Shown: positions 25,201 to 40,200 of the stretch, one piece after another
Numbering within the stretch: the stretch's first letter is position 1
Layout: each line of letters begins with the position of its first letter
From: Anthonomus grandis grandis
Lineage: Eukaryota; Arthropoda; Insecta; Coleoptera; Curculionidae
Reading direction: 5' to 3'
Assembly: GCF_022605725.1 (NCBI RefSeq)
Contig: NC_065554.1
Span: 30,399,100-30,463,099 of the forward strand
Length of the DNA stretch: 64,000 bases
Translations under genes and position numbers: made by a program
Notes under the pieces: generated by a model
Told to the model about the DNA's origin: nothing
Database searches by the model: none
Seen by the model: the letters and a program-made list of their open reading frames with translations, nothing else

Positions 25201-28200
25201 TGCAACACACACTAATTCGATTAATTAGTTCGTCTCGAATATTAATGTTAATACTATAAACATTAGATTTTAAGGTGCCCCAGACATAAAAGTCAAGGGG
25301 CGTAAGGTCAGGGCTTCTGGGCGGCCATCTTACCGGACCGTATCTTCCGATCCATTTCTCCCCAAAGCATCCGTGAAAGTGTTGTTCCTCTAAGAAAAAC
25401 TGGCCGACCAAAGAAGACCACTAGTCGTGTTGACAAATTAATTTTGAAAAAAGCAAAACTTGTACCATTCGCAACTTCAAAAGAAATCAAGCTGCATTTG
25501 GAAGAAGAAGGTGTAGGTTCAGTTAGTTTTCGTACCATTAGAAGGAGACTTCAATATAGTGATTTAAAAACAAGACGCCCTGCAAAGAAACCACTGCTAA
25601 GTTTAAAAAACGTACGGGCGCGATTGAGCTTTGCTCGAGAACATAGTCACTGGACGGTCTCCGAATGGAAAAAGGTTATTTTTAGTGATGAATCAAAGTT
25701 CAATTTGATTAATTCGGATGGCAAAAGATATGTTAGGCGTCCCGTGAACCAAAGGTATGATCCCAAATATACGGTGTCCACAGTCAAGCATGGAGGTGGT
25801 TCCGTGATGGTGTGGGGGTGTTTTTCGGGCTATGGGATGGGTCCACTACACTTGATAGAAGGCACCATGGATCGTTTCATGTATAAAGATATACTGCAGG
25901 ATGTTATGGTACCTTACGCTGATGAAGTTATGCCACTCAACCACTACTTTCAACATGATAACGATCCGAAACACGCATCCAAGGTCGTTAAGCAATGGTT
26001 AACCCAAGAAAAAATTAATGTTATCAAATGGCCGTCACAGTCACCGGACCTAAATTTGGGATTACATTGATCGTCACATCCGATGTAAAAATTTCAAAAA
26101 TAAAAAAGAACTTTTTGAAGCTTTGAAGGCATGCTGGATATCCATTGACACGTCCTATATTGACAATTTAATTAGGTCAATGCCCAAAAGGTTGGTGGAA
26201 GTGAAAAGAAATAGAGGCTATGCAACGCATTATTAAATAAAACCCTTTAAATTTTCTATACTTATTTTTATTTTAGTAAGCTTTGAATTTGTCAATTTAA
26301 TTTTGGCCACTTGAAAATTGTTTAGTTTTTTAACTTTTTTTTTATAAAATTGGGTATTACGAATAAATAGTTTAAATACAATTAAACATTACAAATAGGC
26401 TCCGTTGTTTTTTAATCAGGTACTGTCCCACCTAATTTATCATTGTCTAAACCGTGATATAAACAAATTTGAAAAATAAGTAGTTGTCAATCTACTTTTG
26501 GCCATCAGTGTATCTACAATAATACAGGTAACATAATCGTGTTCTATCAAAAAACCTTATCGAGATAAGTTTTACTTTTTAAATATGTTATGTAATAATG
26601 AAGATCCAATTACATATAATAACAAATAGACGCTTTGCGTCTAGTTTGGTCCGTGGGGACCAAGAGAAATTTTTAAAATTTTTGTCAGTACTAAAAAAAA
26701 AAATCTCCACAATTATCCCAGGAGTGCCCTAAATACGCAGTGGGGAAGAGACCTGCCGTATCCTCATAAGGCTCTGAGTTCAAACCTTAGCCTCGGTATT
26801 AGAACTCGGGCCGTTTCTTACGAACTCGTTCTCGCAGTGTTGCCAAAACTGACAAATAATAAGTCTGGTTGACAGTCTGACCCTCTGGAACCCATTCAGT
26901 CATCACGATACCGTAAATGTCGAAAAAAACGATCAACATTGCCTAGAATTTTGATTTGGACATTTTTGCTTTTTTTTATTCTGGGCGATTCAGGAGTCTC
27001 GTTTTTTTTCCACACCCGTCTAGGACGCCCTCTAAGCACGCAGTCTCGTTATTTAATAGCCAGTATTGATAGTATAAGACTATGAAACTAACAATAATAT
27101 CTAAATATTTTTAGCGAAATTAGCCCTATTCGAACGAAATTTTAAGACATTTTTAATACAAAAATTGATAAATATTAGATAACGAAATTCATAAATAAAG
27201 TCGAGCAAATGCCACAGATTTTTGTTTTCTGCATTCTTTAAATTCTTTTCGTCCAAGTCTATTCGCTGGGCGAACTATAAACTAGCATTAAAGTACATTT
27301 AACATTGAATATATACATTAACATCTTCTTTTATTCAAAGCACACAACCGATGCAGTTTGTGTGCTTTGTGAGCAAATAACAGACCATTTGGATGGTGGC
27401 AGAAAGTGTCTTACGGTCTTCCTAGACCTAGCCAAGGCATTTGACACGGTCCCTCATAACAAATTGCTCCAAGTCCTAGAATCCTATGGGATAAGGGGAA
27501 CCGTGTTAGACGTTTTTGCTGATTATTTGATGGATCGAGAGCAATCCGTCAAAGTTGAAAATACTATAAGTGAACCCCTTCAAATTAAAATGGGCATCCC
27601 TCAGGGGACTGTTCTGGGTCCAATTTTATTTGTAGCATATGTAAATTCCTTAACCAATATGTCAATACAAAACGGTAGTACTATCTCTTATGCTGACGAC
27701 ACAGCAGTAACTTTCTATGGGGAAACATGGGATTTGGTGAAGGAACATGCTATAAACGGTATAAAGAAAATAAAACACTGGCTATACTCATTTAAATTAT
27801 CATTAAATATCACTAAAACTATTTATATAGCATTTTCCCTCACAGCTGCAAACCGTCCATCATTTAATAGTATTTACATAGATAGTCTTATGGATAAACT
27901 TCATGAAGTTCACTCTACAAAATATCTTGGAATCTATATTGACAAACACTTAAAGTGGGACCACCACATCCTTAGACTATCAAAAAATATTCGAAAACTA
28001 ATATACAAGTTTTATGTGCTCAGGGAAATATTAAATAAACAACTTTTGATTACGATTTATAAAGCAATTATGGAATCACTACTAAGGTATGGTCTAATTC
28101 TTTGGGGTGGGATATACCAAAACACATTGACTTCTTTAAATGTAACCCAAAACTACATTTTAAAAGTTATTTTCAAAAAAAACAAAAGATTTTCTACTGC

Positions 28201-31200
28201 ATTACTTTATTCCAGAAATATTTTTGATGTACGCACATTATACTGTTGGTCGCTCTGTATATATATTCACAAGTCGAATAAATTTAAGAACTTTGTTAAT
28301 CATCAGTATCAGACTAGATTAAATGTAAATAGACACTTATCAATTCCAACTGTTGCCACTACTATGAAATTAAAATCAATTTTTTACCACGCACCCAAAC
28401 TGTACAACTTATTACCACCATATATTAGACATACAAAAGTTGTCAAAAAATTTTGTAAAATATCTGGGGATTACATTTATGATCATTTACATGTATTTAA
28501 AAAACTACTTACTGTTAATTAATTTTCATATTTCATAGCTTTAGGCATTCATACGTGATCGTGAAAGATTTTTGTTTTCTAATGTTTAATTATTTATTGG
28601 GTGTTAAATGGAAACTTTGCAATAGTTAGTGGATGGGACATATTTTGTTTAAATATTTATTTTTATAAAATTGTTTTTGATTTTTTTGCACATACAGGTA
28701 TTTGGTTACCTAGGTGCACCTTAAAATGTACTGAGATAGATTATAATTATTGGATTTTATTACACATACTTTGTAAAGGCTTATATGTAATATATCCGAT
28801 TGATTGATTGATTGAATATCCGATTTTATTGTTTTAGGTTCTACAGATTCAAGCTTTGACGACAAATCCAAAGAAGAACGTCCAAAAAGCGCAGAACCAC
28901 AATCTCCAAGTAAACTTAAAGCCGAGGAACCTTCACTTACAGACAGTTCGGGAAGAAAACTAAGAAAAAGGGCTTGTAATGAAAAAAATACTGCGGTAGC
29001 AGAAGGAGGAGCGACCAGTCCGAAAACGACGAAAAAAGAAAGCAGCTCCCCGAAGGAGGAAAAACCGGCAAAAAAACGAGGAAGAAAACCAAAAGCTCTG
29101 CTGGATGAAATGAAGAGAATTGCAAATCAACTGGCCGAAACCAAGAACGAGGTAGCGACGAATGAAGCTCTAGAGGCAAACAAAGAGAGTGCACCTGACC
29201 CAAAGGGCGAACCGGAAACTTATGTTAAAACCAAAGTGAAACGTAGAAATAGAGCGAAACCCCATTTCAAAGGCAATATCGAGGTACCGGGAGAGACATC
29301 ATTAAAAGACGAATCCGAACAAGTAACTTTTAAAATCAAACGGCGTAGGGGCCGAAAGTCCCTTGGCGATATACAAACCGACGAGCTACGAAAGTCTAAA
29401 AGAAAAAGTTTACCCTCCAGTAAAATGAGTGACATCTTACAATTCTTGAAACCGAAATCCTTAACCCCCTCCACAAACGCGAAGAGAAGCGAACCCGACA
29501 ATAACACCCAATCGGAACTTTTCCCACCCGAAGAACCGAGTAATCAGCTAGAAAACCCGGAAACGGAACCCCAGAAAACTCGTAAAAGTACCAGCGACGA
29601 AGACGAGGATATTATCGAGAGTTCACAAGAATCCGGCGTTGCCAATGCGAGTTTATCCAAGCTGAGACTGTCGATGAACAAAAGTGGTGCCGTTAAACCG
29701 GAGGAAATGCCCCAGAACGAGTCGGTTCAAGAGACCATAATCGCAGAGCAGGTCGACGTGCCAACATCAGCGGAGAAAAAACCACGAAAACGTAAAACAG
29801 CCACTCGCAGTAAACCGATCAAATCTATCGTCGCTTCTAATCGAGTGTCGGCCGCCACTGCCGCCCTCGAGGATCTCATTAATGAGCTGGATAAGTGCGA
29901 GAGTGAAACGGTTGCTCCTGCCGTTCTGATGGGACAAAGTGAGAAGGAGGAAACCGTTGAGGTCGCTGTTGCAGATGAGAGGTACGGAAAAAATCATTGT
30001 TTTTCTGATTAGTTTATAATAATTGTTCAGGTGTTAGGAATAACAGTCGCGGCTATCAATCAATCAAATATGCTTTATTTTAAAAAAAATTTCTAGACAA
30101 ATCTATACATAAAAAGCAAAACACACAAATATAGAAACCAAAATACAAGTACTAAATAAATATATACAAAACTGGGTACAAAAGACATAAATGTACCTGG
30201 TCAAATTTCTTATACTAAATGTAAAAAGTAAGAAAATAGGAAAGTAAATAAAAAAAGTAACAAAAACAGTCAAAAACATTAATACAATGTTTAAAAAGTC
30301 ATAAAAAATTTTATAGAAATTTAGCAATACAAAATATTGCTATTCTACATCCTAAGAATATTAATAATTAGATACTCAAAAATTAATATTAAAAAAAAAT
30401 CATCTACTGCATATAAAGCTCTCTCCAGTAAATATGATTTCAAAGCATTGCGAAATCGAGGAAAAGTTGTCAATGATTTAATTTCCAAAGGCAGATGATT
30501 GTGCATTTTTTTAGCTCCGTAAAGAATAGAGCTTTTTATTAATTCTAACCTTGGGATTGGCACATAAAGATTCGAAGTAGATAATTGCGAGATGGTTTTT
30601 TAGAAATTTCTGATATATGCTTGCGAACCAAGCAAATAGTTTCAAGAATGAATAAAGATGGAAGAGTTAATATTTTAAATCTTTTAAACATTTCTTGGCA
30701 GTGAGCTCGACTATCGAGTTTTAGTAAATAGCAAACCGCTCTCTTTTGTAGTTTAAAAATGCGCTCAAACTGAGTCACACTCACAATAAGTCCCAAAAAT
30801 TTCCCAGATTCAACAACGTCCAAGCTGGTGTTGGTAAGTACAAAGGGTTGGTATAGACTATAAAGAGTTTTTGATATGTTTAAGCAGAGGTCTTTAGCAA
30901 TAGTTGCATGAAGTGCCGCAACATCCGGATTGCTCCATGTAAAGCTAGTTTCATCGGCAAAGAGACTGAACTGAACTGAACCTTGGGGTACCCCACATTC
31001 TATTGGTTTACACAATCAATAGCCTTGGAGAAATTACAGAAAATAGTTGCTGCTACGTTGAATGATGATTGCTTATGCTGGAGTTAACACTGTTAAAAAG
31101 GGAGAACATAGCATCATTAGTGCATTTATTACTCAAGAAGCCAAATTGATGGGGAGTTAGTATTTTATATTTAAATAGGAATGATAATAGCCTTTTTTTA

Positions 31201-34200
31201 ACCAATCTTTCTATGATCTTCGATAATATTGAAAGGAGAGCGATTGGACGATAATTTAAAGCTTGCTCTTTATCTCCTCCTTTATGTAAGGGAATAATTA
31301 TTGCAGTCTTAAGGCAGTTAAAAAAGACCCCCATTTTGAAATGATTTGTTAATTAGGTTTCTCAGATGGTTTAAGGTGTTATCAGGCAGATTTGAGAACA
31401 TTTTTAGAGTAAGACCATCTGTACCAGATGATAATTTGTTTCTTATTTCATTTATTGTACTTTGAAGCTCTGTTATCAGTACAGGGGTAAAAAAGAAACT
31501 ATGTAAGTTTTCATTAGAGAGATATGAGAAGGTGTTATAGTAGTCATTAGGTTTTTAGCCACGTTTACAAAGTAATCGTTAAGACCCTCATTCTTAAGTG
31601 AAGAATGGGGATAGCGCTAGTCGAAGAAGGCTTATTTCTTAATTCGTTAACAATAGGTCATGTTTCTTTAGCAACGTTACCAGAATTAGCCAGCCTGTTA
31701 TTATAATAAATATCTTTTGCGGCTTTTATTGCTTTTCGATACAATTTCCTGTATAGCCTTACATAATTATGAAAAAATATGCTGTCCGAAAATTTTTTTA
31801 GGTATGATAAAGAGCGCATGTTCCTTGCAGATACACGTAAGCCTTTAGTGGACCAGGGTGAATGATGCTTAATTTTGATGGGTCTATAAGGAAAGGACTT
31901 ATTCGCAATACTTGACAAGGTCTTTACAAATCTAGAAAACTCACCATTGATATCATCAGAGATAAGACCCCAGTCAGCTGTTTGGCATAGATTCTTGAAC
32001 TTCAAAAAAATTTTTTAACCAAAAATACGAAAATTATTTTTGCTTAAAGTGTCAATAGTAAATCTGGCAAAAACAGCTTCATGGTCAGAAAAAGCTGAAT
32101 TGAGAACAGTATCAACGAAGTTCAGAGTACAAGATGACACGATATAGTCAATGGTGCTGGAACTATTTTTAGTTATTCTGGTTGGTGAATTTACATTAAA
32201 ATTAAAAAACCCATTGAATCAACACACACACTGGAGTAGTCAATATTAAGGTCGCCACACAAAATTTATGTACTTTTTAGAAGCATGGATTCTAGCTAGC
32301 TTAGAAGTTTTAGACAGAACGTCTGTACATCAGCGTCAGGTGTTCTATAAACACAAACAATATAGAAGTCATATAACTTATGGTGAACGATGGAAAATTT
32401 AAAAACTTCTTCAGATAATAAGTTATCAAACTTAGTTACTGGTGAAAAATCGGTGATTGTAGACATTATCATAGTACCTCCATGGGATAAATTACTTCTG
32501 TTAAATAAGTAGTGTAATTTTTAATAAAGACAGGTTCATGTATGTTTAACCAATGTTCAGTTATAGCAACAATTTCGTTTTTCGTTTTAGTCCAAAATAA
32601 TCACAAATGGTTAATGCACAGAAACATAGGCCAGCATATATTGTACTGAGCAAAAGTGGAGAAACAACTTGTTTATTAAATAAAAAGCCAGACTGGTTGA
32701 CTATTGCCCGTTAATAAATTCTAACATTTTTTAATGAGGTTCAGATGAATGCAAAAATATCTTTATGTATTTTAAAATTCTTGCCACAAAAAAGTATTTG
32801 CTTATCTTTATTTTATAAGAAGCAAAAGTAGAGAGACATTACACAGAAGACATATTACAGAATAAGATGCTTAAGGGTGTTATTCCTTAGGTGATTTTAA
32901 GAAAAAAAAGTTTTAATAAAGCTACAGTCGGGAGAAAAATTATTTGGCCCCCTTAATTTCTTTTGTAAAAGTTGAAATAAAAAAATTATGCAATAAAAGA
33001 TTGTTATATATTTTTAACACATACACAGTTGGTTGTATGCCTAAATTGGTAACACAGGGTTTAATATTAATAACTACTTAAATTACAAATTCTGAGAAAG
33101 CAAGGGAGAAAATATCTTCGTCTAATTAAATGTATTTTTGAAAATTCAACAAATATTTAAAAACTAATAACAGGTGGAATATCCTTTTGATTTTAAAATT
33201 TCTGCCAACCTATTAGGCATCGATTCTACGAGTTTCTTCGTAAAATCTATTTCAATACTGGACCACTCTTCTTGTCATTTTACTTTTAATTCCTCTTTGT
33301 TCGATATTTTACGTTTTTTTCTCTTTTCTTCAGTTCGGACCACAGATGTTCAATGGGGTTGACGTCTGGTGATTAGGGTGGAGTTTCCAATACTTTTGGT
33401 ACATTATACAATATCCATACTTTAACGTCGTTGTTTTGCTGAAATATTTAATCGTTGTTAATTCCCATTTTGTCCGCACTTTGCTTTAAATTATTCTTTA
33501 ATATATCCATAAAAAAAACCGATCCATAATTCCGTCAATAAAATGGACCTGACCCACTCCATGCCGTGACATACATCCCCATAGGAGAACAGAACCACCT
33601 TCGTGTTTTACCGTAGGGATTAAGTTTTTGGTTTTCTTTGATTTACCAAACTCGAGGCGTTTATTTCTATTTTTCTTATTTATGAATGGCTTCTTTCTTG
33701 CTACCCTGGCTTTTTAAAAATGTTCTTGTGGTTTTCCTTCACTTTTCTAAGCATTTCTCTTTTTTCTCGTATGGTCAATTTACTTTTACTTTCTCTCCCT
33801 GGCAATGTTTTTGTTGTATGAGTGGTTTTAGATTTTTTTTTATAGAATAGATAATATAAAAAAAATAGAATAGATAATACACTCGCCGGCACAAAATTCC
33901 GCCACCCTGAAATATTGGCGAAGTTTGATGTTTTATAAATTTTTTATTTTTTTTCAGATTCTCACGATTTTGCCTTTTGATCAGTTTTTAGATACATTTG
34001 TTGTGATTTTTTAAAATCATTTTGTAAAGTAGCATTTTTCGATTAGGCTATAATATTATACAGGAGTAAAACAAACTGTTGTTTTTTTCTCGTAATTTCA
34101 AAAGACCCTGTAGGAAAATTAAGGTGGATAATTCTGTTTACATACTGTTCCTTGTAATCTTTGATGTATTCTAAACATTTCGATTTTTGATTCCATTCCA

Positions 34201-37200
34201 TTATCTCATTTCTGCTGCGAGCTGCAAATTTTTTATTAAAACGCTAATTTGAAGCTTATTTTTAGATAATTAATGTCAAGTTTTCGGTTAAAAATTATCG
34301 ACGTTGGCTAAGGACGCAATTTATGTGACATAAAGTTTGACAGGGTCACTATTATAATTTGTTGTGTGTCAATATGGTATTAACTCTAGCAGACGTGGGT
34401 AGAATTGTTGCGTTAATAGAAGATGGCCGTAGCAAAAGTTATGTCGCCCGTACTCTGAGATTTCCGCGGTCTTCAGTTCGAGATGCCTGGAATAGGTATT
34501 TACAGACGGGAATTTTTACTAGACGACAAGGCTCTGGCAGAAGGAGAATGACCACTAGAATGTAGTACCTTATTGAAATCATTTTATTATGAATGCATAT
34601 GTTTCCCCCAGACTTAACACTTCTCTTTTTACATGAGCTAATGATTCCTAAAAGGTGTTTCTTGTATTCCTGGCCAACAAATTCTGGGTGAAACTTCTTA
34701 AGAGGTCTGTTTCTCATCGATGTGCTTGAAAATTCCTTCTCACATACTTTGCAGATTGCATTTTGTTGACTAGAAAATACATAATAATTCAGATTAGAAC
34801 TAAAAAAATTATACCTTACCTTAGTGTTGCCATAATTATCGTAAACAGATACTACAGCAGCTAAAAAAGAAATTATACAGTAAAAAAATCACTGGAAAAT
34901 TCACTAGAAATTGAAGGTCAAACACTAAAATGTTTTTGAACTCAAAATTAGCGTAAAACCGAATATTATAGACAACGGAGTCAACACTAAACACTATGAT
35001 TGTTATGAGCACTCAAATAGTCGCAAAATCGATATAAATAATAATTATCCAGGATAATTAAATCATTCAGGAAGCAAAGCAAATAAAATCTGCAATCTAG
35101 GTTAGGGAAAAGAAAACAAAAGTATTATACCATTCGCACGCGAAATTTAACGGACGTAAATGGAGGGATCAATCGGTTTTCGGTCCCGTCTTCGATTCTC
35201 ATTTGCTGGGCATATTCGTCTTTTAACGTATGCAGTACGAAGCATGTTTATCAACAAAATATCTCCTCAACCCCCTGTGTAAATGTTGCACTCAATCTAA
35301 AGCAGTCAATGTTTATTCTAGCTTATTCAATGTTCTAAGGGTAGTCCAGGAAAGTAGAACGTTCATAGAGAACATTTTTCACACAACTACTTTCCTCGTG
35401 CTTTCACCAAAAAATTTTTAGGAACACCCCATTAGGTACCATGGCACTTTTAGGACTTTTTAACATACATGTCACCTAGGTTTGAGTTTAGTATACTTAG
35501 CATACTATTCGGGCCTTGTCAACTACAGAATCTAAACAAATAAAATTTAAAATAATAATAATAAATAGAGGGCTTTTTGACATGAAATCAAACCCTGGGG
35601 AATATAACTGACACCGAGTTTTTAAACTTTTGTAAGTGTGCCTTATATTAATTTGAAGTTTTTTTTCTTTGTCTTTTTGTTTCCTTGTTCAGAACTATTT
35701 CCTTTTAGTATCCCCTGATGATGGACACCGCTGTGTCCGAAACATGTCGGCAATTTTAAAAAACTGAATCATGTTTAATAAATAAGTGGTGGGAAACTGC
35801 AGGATTTTCATTTTACCTTAACCTACGACTCCATTGCAAGTATCCTAAACCTACCTTAGGACCCTTAGTGTCCTAAACCTCTTAACTTTTCTTCTTAAAA
35901 AAAATCGTTTTTCGTAAAATACTGTTAGAGTAAGTTTCTATAAATTGTTCTTTATATTTTTTATTATCAGAAATAAGAGAAGATATAAGGATGCTTATTC
36001 ATGGTATTAAGCATCCAGGTGTAGGTGTCGCAGCTTTGATGCCGTCACTACATTTTTTAAATGTAATATTTATTTGAGTTGGGACATAATACCCAATAAA
36101 CTAGATAACCAAGAAAAATTATCTGTATTTTCAGGAACGAAATGGAAATGTCCACCGAGGAACTGCAGCAAAAAAGCACCCAAAGCCAAGACACCGAATC
36201 GATGCATTTGGACCCCGATAGCGAAAAAGTACAGGTGTTCCTCGACCTCCCCGTCAAACCGGTTTTAACTGACGCGGATAAGGAAATAGCGACGATGGAC
36301 ACCGCGACCCTAAGCCTAGTCGAACTCGAGGAACTGCGATCCTTAAACAATTCAGCAGCCTCCGATAAAACCGTAATCGAGGATACGACTCTGACCAATG
36401 TGAAGAAAGAAGTCGAAGAGAGTCAAAGTCAGGCGGAAACCGAGGTGATTCCTGCGACCGAACCCGTTGCTGTCGAGGAGACCAGGGTAGAACTAAGCGT
36501 TGCTATTAAAACTGAAGTGGACGAAAGTGCCAGTGTGGTGCCTGAAACTGAATTGTTGAACACTGAGATGGTGGATGATGAGAGTTCACCTGTGAAGAGT
36601 GGAGTCAGTCCAACATGTGCTGGTAAGGAAATATGACTAATTAGCAGTGATTCGGAATATGAGAATGACCAATGTTCAATTGATCTCTTGTATAATTTTA
36701 TGTGTCTTTTGCAGGGTGTTTGACTATTAGGAATCAAAAAATTCATTACCCTAGGGAGGAACTATTTGGTTTCTTACAAACACTCCTAATAAAATAATAA
36801 ATATATAAATAAATATACATTGATTTGCCAAAGATATCTAGAGATTACATTAATATAAAGAGGGCAATAAACGAGTCACGAATCACGTAAGCTGCACTAA
36901 TTTGCCACTTATTTGCGAAATTCTTGACAAGTCCGAAAGTCACATTTGGGAATAGGACACTTTTCGGTATTGTACTGACATTTGAAAATAATCAAATAAA
37001 TAAGCCTAAATTTTTATTCAAAACTTCATAATTATAACTTTAACTTCCCGAAATAAAAAGTCCAATATCTTGACTTTTAATAGCGGGATTTAAGTAATTT
37101 CTTCAACAAATGCTTGAATAGTCTTCAAAGCAGTCAATAAATCAATAGTTGCAAAGTTATTCATATGCCATTAAGAGACAAATAATTTATTTCTTACAGG

Positions 37201-40200
37201 CACTCCTGGAATAAAAATGCCATTATATTGACTTTAGTCAATTCTGCAACAAAGACTAAAATAGTCTTCACAGTAGTCTATAAATCAATAATTGTTAAAT
37301 GTTGACTACTAAAACTTAAGATATTCACTTTAAAGGCGTTCCTGGACTGAACATTCCAATTTATTGACTTTTAGTGAATGAATTTTAGTAATTTCTTCAA
37401 CAAAGGCTAAAATAGTCTTCGGACTATTCCATTTATACTACATATAACTCAAATCATTGAAAGTGCCATTAAGAGGCAAATTATTTTGTTACTTACTGGC
37501 ACTCCTGAATTAAAAATACCAATTTCTGGACTTCTAGTGAATGGGTTTTAGGAATTTCTTCAAACTTCTGAATAGTCTATAAATCAATAATTGCAACATT
37601 TTGACCACTAGAACCCAAGATATTCGCTTGCTAAGAAGAGACAAATTATTTTGTTTTTACGGGCATTCCTAGACTAAAAATTTAAATTTCTTGACTTGTA
37701 GTGAATGGATTTTAGTTATTTTTTCAAAAAAGTAAGAGAGTCTTCAGACTAGTCCATAAATTAATAATTGCAAAGTTTTGACTACTAGAATCCAAGATAT
37801 TCATTTGCCAGTAAGAGACAAATTAATTCGTTTCTTACAGTTACTTCTGGAATCAAAAATTCAATTTCTTGACTTCTAGTGAATGGATCTTAGGAATTCC
37901 TATTACAAAGACTAAAATAGGCCTCAAAGTAGTCCATGAATTAATAGTTGCCAATAAGAGTAAATATTTTTCTTTCTGACAGGCAGGCACTTCTCTGATT
38001 AAAAAATCCAAGATTTTGCCTCTCACTTTCTTGGTAAATCATGAAAACTATTTAAATTTGTTGGCGTTTTTTACCTAGACATCATAAACTCAGGTATCAA
38101 TATGCCATGTCTGTTGAATTAAAAAAAAAAAATAATATTGAAATTTGAAAAAAATAAATAAATTGAAATACAAATTTATGCCTCAATCTGGGAGAGTAGG
38201 GTGGATATTGAGCATCACTGACCTAATGCAGAATGAGCCAGAGTTCCTTAGGTGGGGTCACAACCGCCTATACTATCGATGAACCCACAAAATAAAATGA
38301 AAAAGAACACTATTAATTTAAGGTTATTGAGGTGGATGGAGTCAATAATACAAACTTAATGTCATAACTTTATTATTATTAAAAAAACTAATGCTACTAT
38401 ACCACCAGTGGTACAGTTGCAGCTTTTGTTAAAAAAATAGTACGATAAATGAAATAGAATACAAAATAAATTAATTTAGAGTCGACTAACCCCCCCTACG
38501 CTGTAAGAAATATAAACTAATGAAATAATTAAATTAAATAACGTAATACTTCGTATTTATTAACAGTAATTGTATAATTTTTTAAGGGTTTAGTTGGATA
38601 AATGATCAAAAAAAATCCAAGCTTTTCAAATTGTTTCTTTAATTTAATTGACATTTGTTGTAATTGACATTTAGTAAACAAAAGCCAAATATAAACAGTA
38701 AAACTTTTCTTGAAATATTAAGGGCATCCTTTGATAAAAGTAACTAAAAAGAGTTTATTGAGTACTGGGCTAGCCCCACAAATAAAGTTCAGTCCATATT
38801 GTTGTAATAAATGTATTATTTTACAAAATAAATTTTTGTGAGGTTATGTCGTCAAACAATCCAGTGTTGGCCGACTCCCACGAAGAAAATACCTGTAAGC
38901 ACTGCAAAAAAGGTGTAAAAACTTCTTGGAGCTGTATATCCTGTTCATCTGCATTCCATCCTAGTTGCGCTAAACAGGCGAAAGTGGTAAAACAGGACGT
39001 AAACGGAAAGGAGATTGTTAGTTGTTGTCAGAAAACCGGAACTAGCCAAAAAATTGGTGAAATGGACGAAAGGAGGATGAAGGCCATTTTTGCTGACCTG
39101 TTTAAAGAATATTTAGCTCCTTTTAAAAAATCCATAGACAGAGAATTTAGCGAATTAAAGAAATCTGTTCAATACATATCGGACTCTTTTGATGAGCAAA
39201 AGATCATGATTGATAAGCTGGCTTTGGAGACAAAAGTGCTGAATGAAGAAAATGATTCTCTGAAACAGCTTGTGATTAAGCTTGAATCCAAGATAAATGA
39301 GATAGAACAGAGGGAAAAAGATAAGAACATTATTATAAATGGCATTCCCTACTAAGAAAACACAAACTTGGCAGATACTGTAAAACGTATTGCGAACACT
39401 TTGGATATTCAGCTGGATGAAAACTCAATTTGTGAAACTTACCGTCTAGGAAAAAGAGCCGATGCTCCCCTATTGGTAAAATTAAAAAGCCAAAAACATA
39501 AAACTTTACTCTTCAGGAAAATAAAGGAAATGAAGGGACTGACAACTGAGGCATGTGGTATACAAGGTAAAAATAAAATTTACATAAATGATGATTTAAC
39601 ACAAAATAACCAGATCCTATTGAAAAAAACCATGCAGTTTAAACATCTTCACAAATTCCTTTCAGTATTCACTAGAAACGGAAACATATTTCTAAAAAAG
39701 ACACATTCTGCTGATCCAATTAAAATAAAAAATGAAGAGGACCTAAAAATTTAGAGAGGAGTGTTGTTAAGGATTACTGTTTATCATTTCAAAAAATTAC
39801 TAATAATAAATGGAAATGGAAGTTTTTGATGAGATCCATATTGAAAAAAAGTCAATTACCATAGAGCCGCAAAACATGTGTAATATTATTGAAGCAGCCA
39901 CTAAGCAAATAAACATTTTATTGCTTAATATTAGAGGTATTAAAACTAATTTAGATAAGCTTATTGTGTTTCTTGAATCCTATAATGCAAAACATTGTGA
40001 TATATTGTTGCTAACTGAATGTCATAACCTTACATCCGCTTCCATGTGCCAAATACCTGAATTTGATTGTTATTATGATAATGCAGATTTTAACGCTTTT
40101 GATGGTTTATTGATATACACCAAAAAATCCTTAAACCCTATAATATGCACAGGGAAGCAGATTACAAGTAGAATTAGTAATACTAACTTAACTTTTATCT

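Noticed and set aside
26640..26805. Possible tRNA-derived SINE from a B-box-like GAGTTCAAACC
   Set aside because: No convincing A box at proper spacing, no tRNA fold, no tail.
28937..29203. Hydrophobic minus-strand ORF over exon 11
   Set aside because: Antisense of the Lys/Glu-rich Rif1 coding sequence, which always reads as Leu/Phe/Ser-rich.
33174..33362. 62-aa plus-strand ORF
   Set aside because: Antisense of the minus-strand Tc1 transposase relic.
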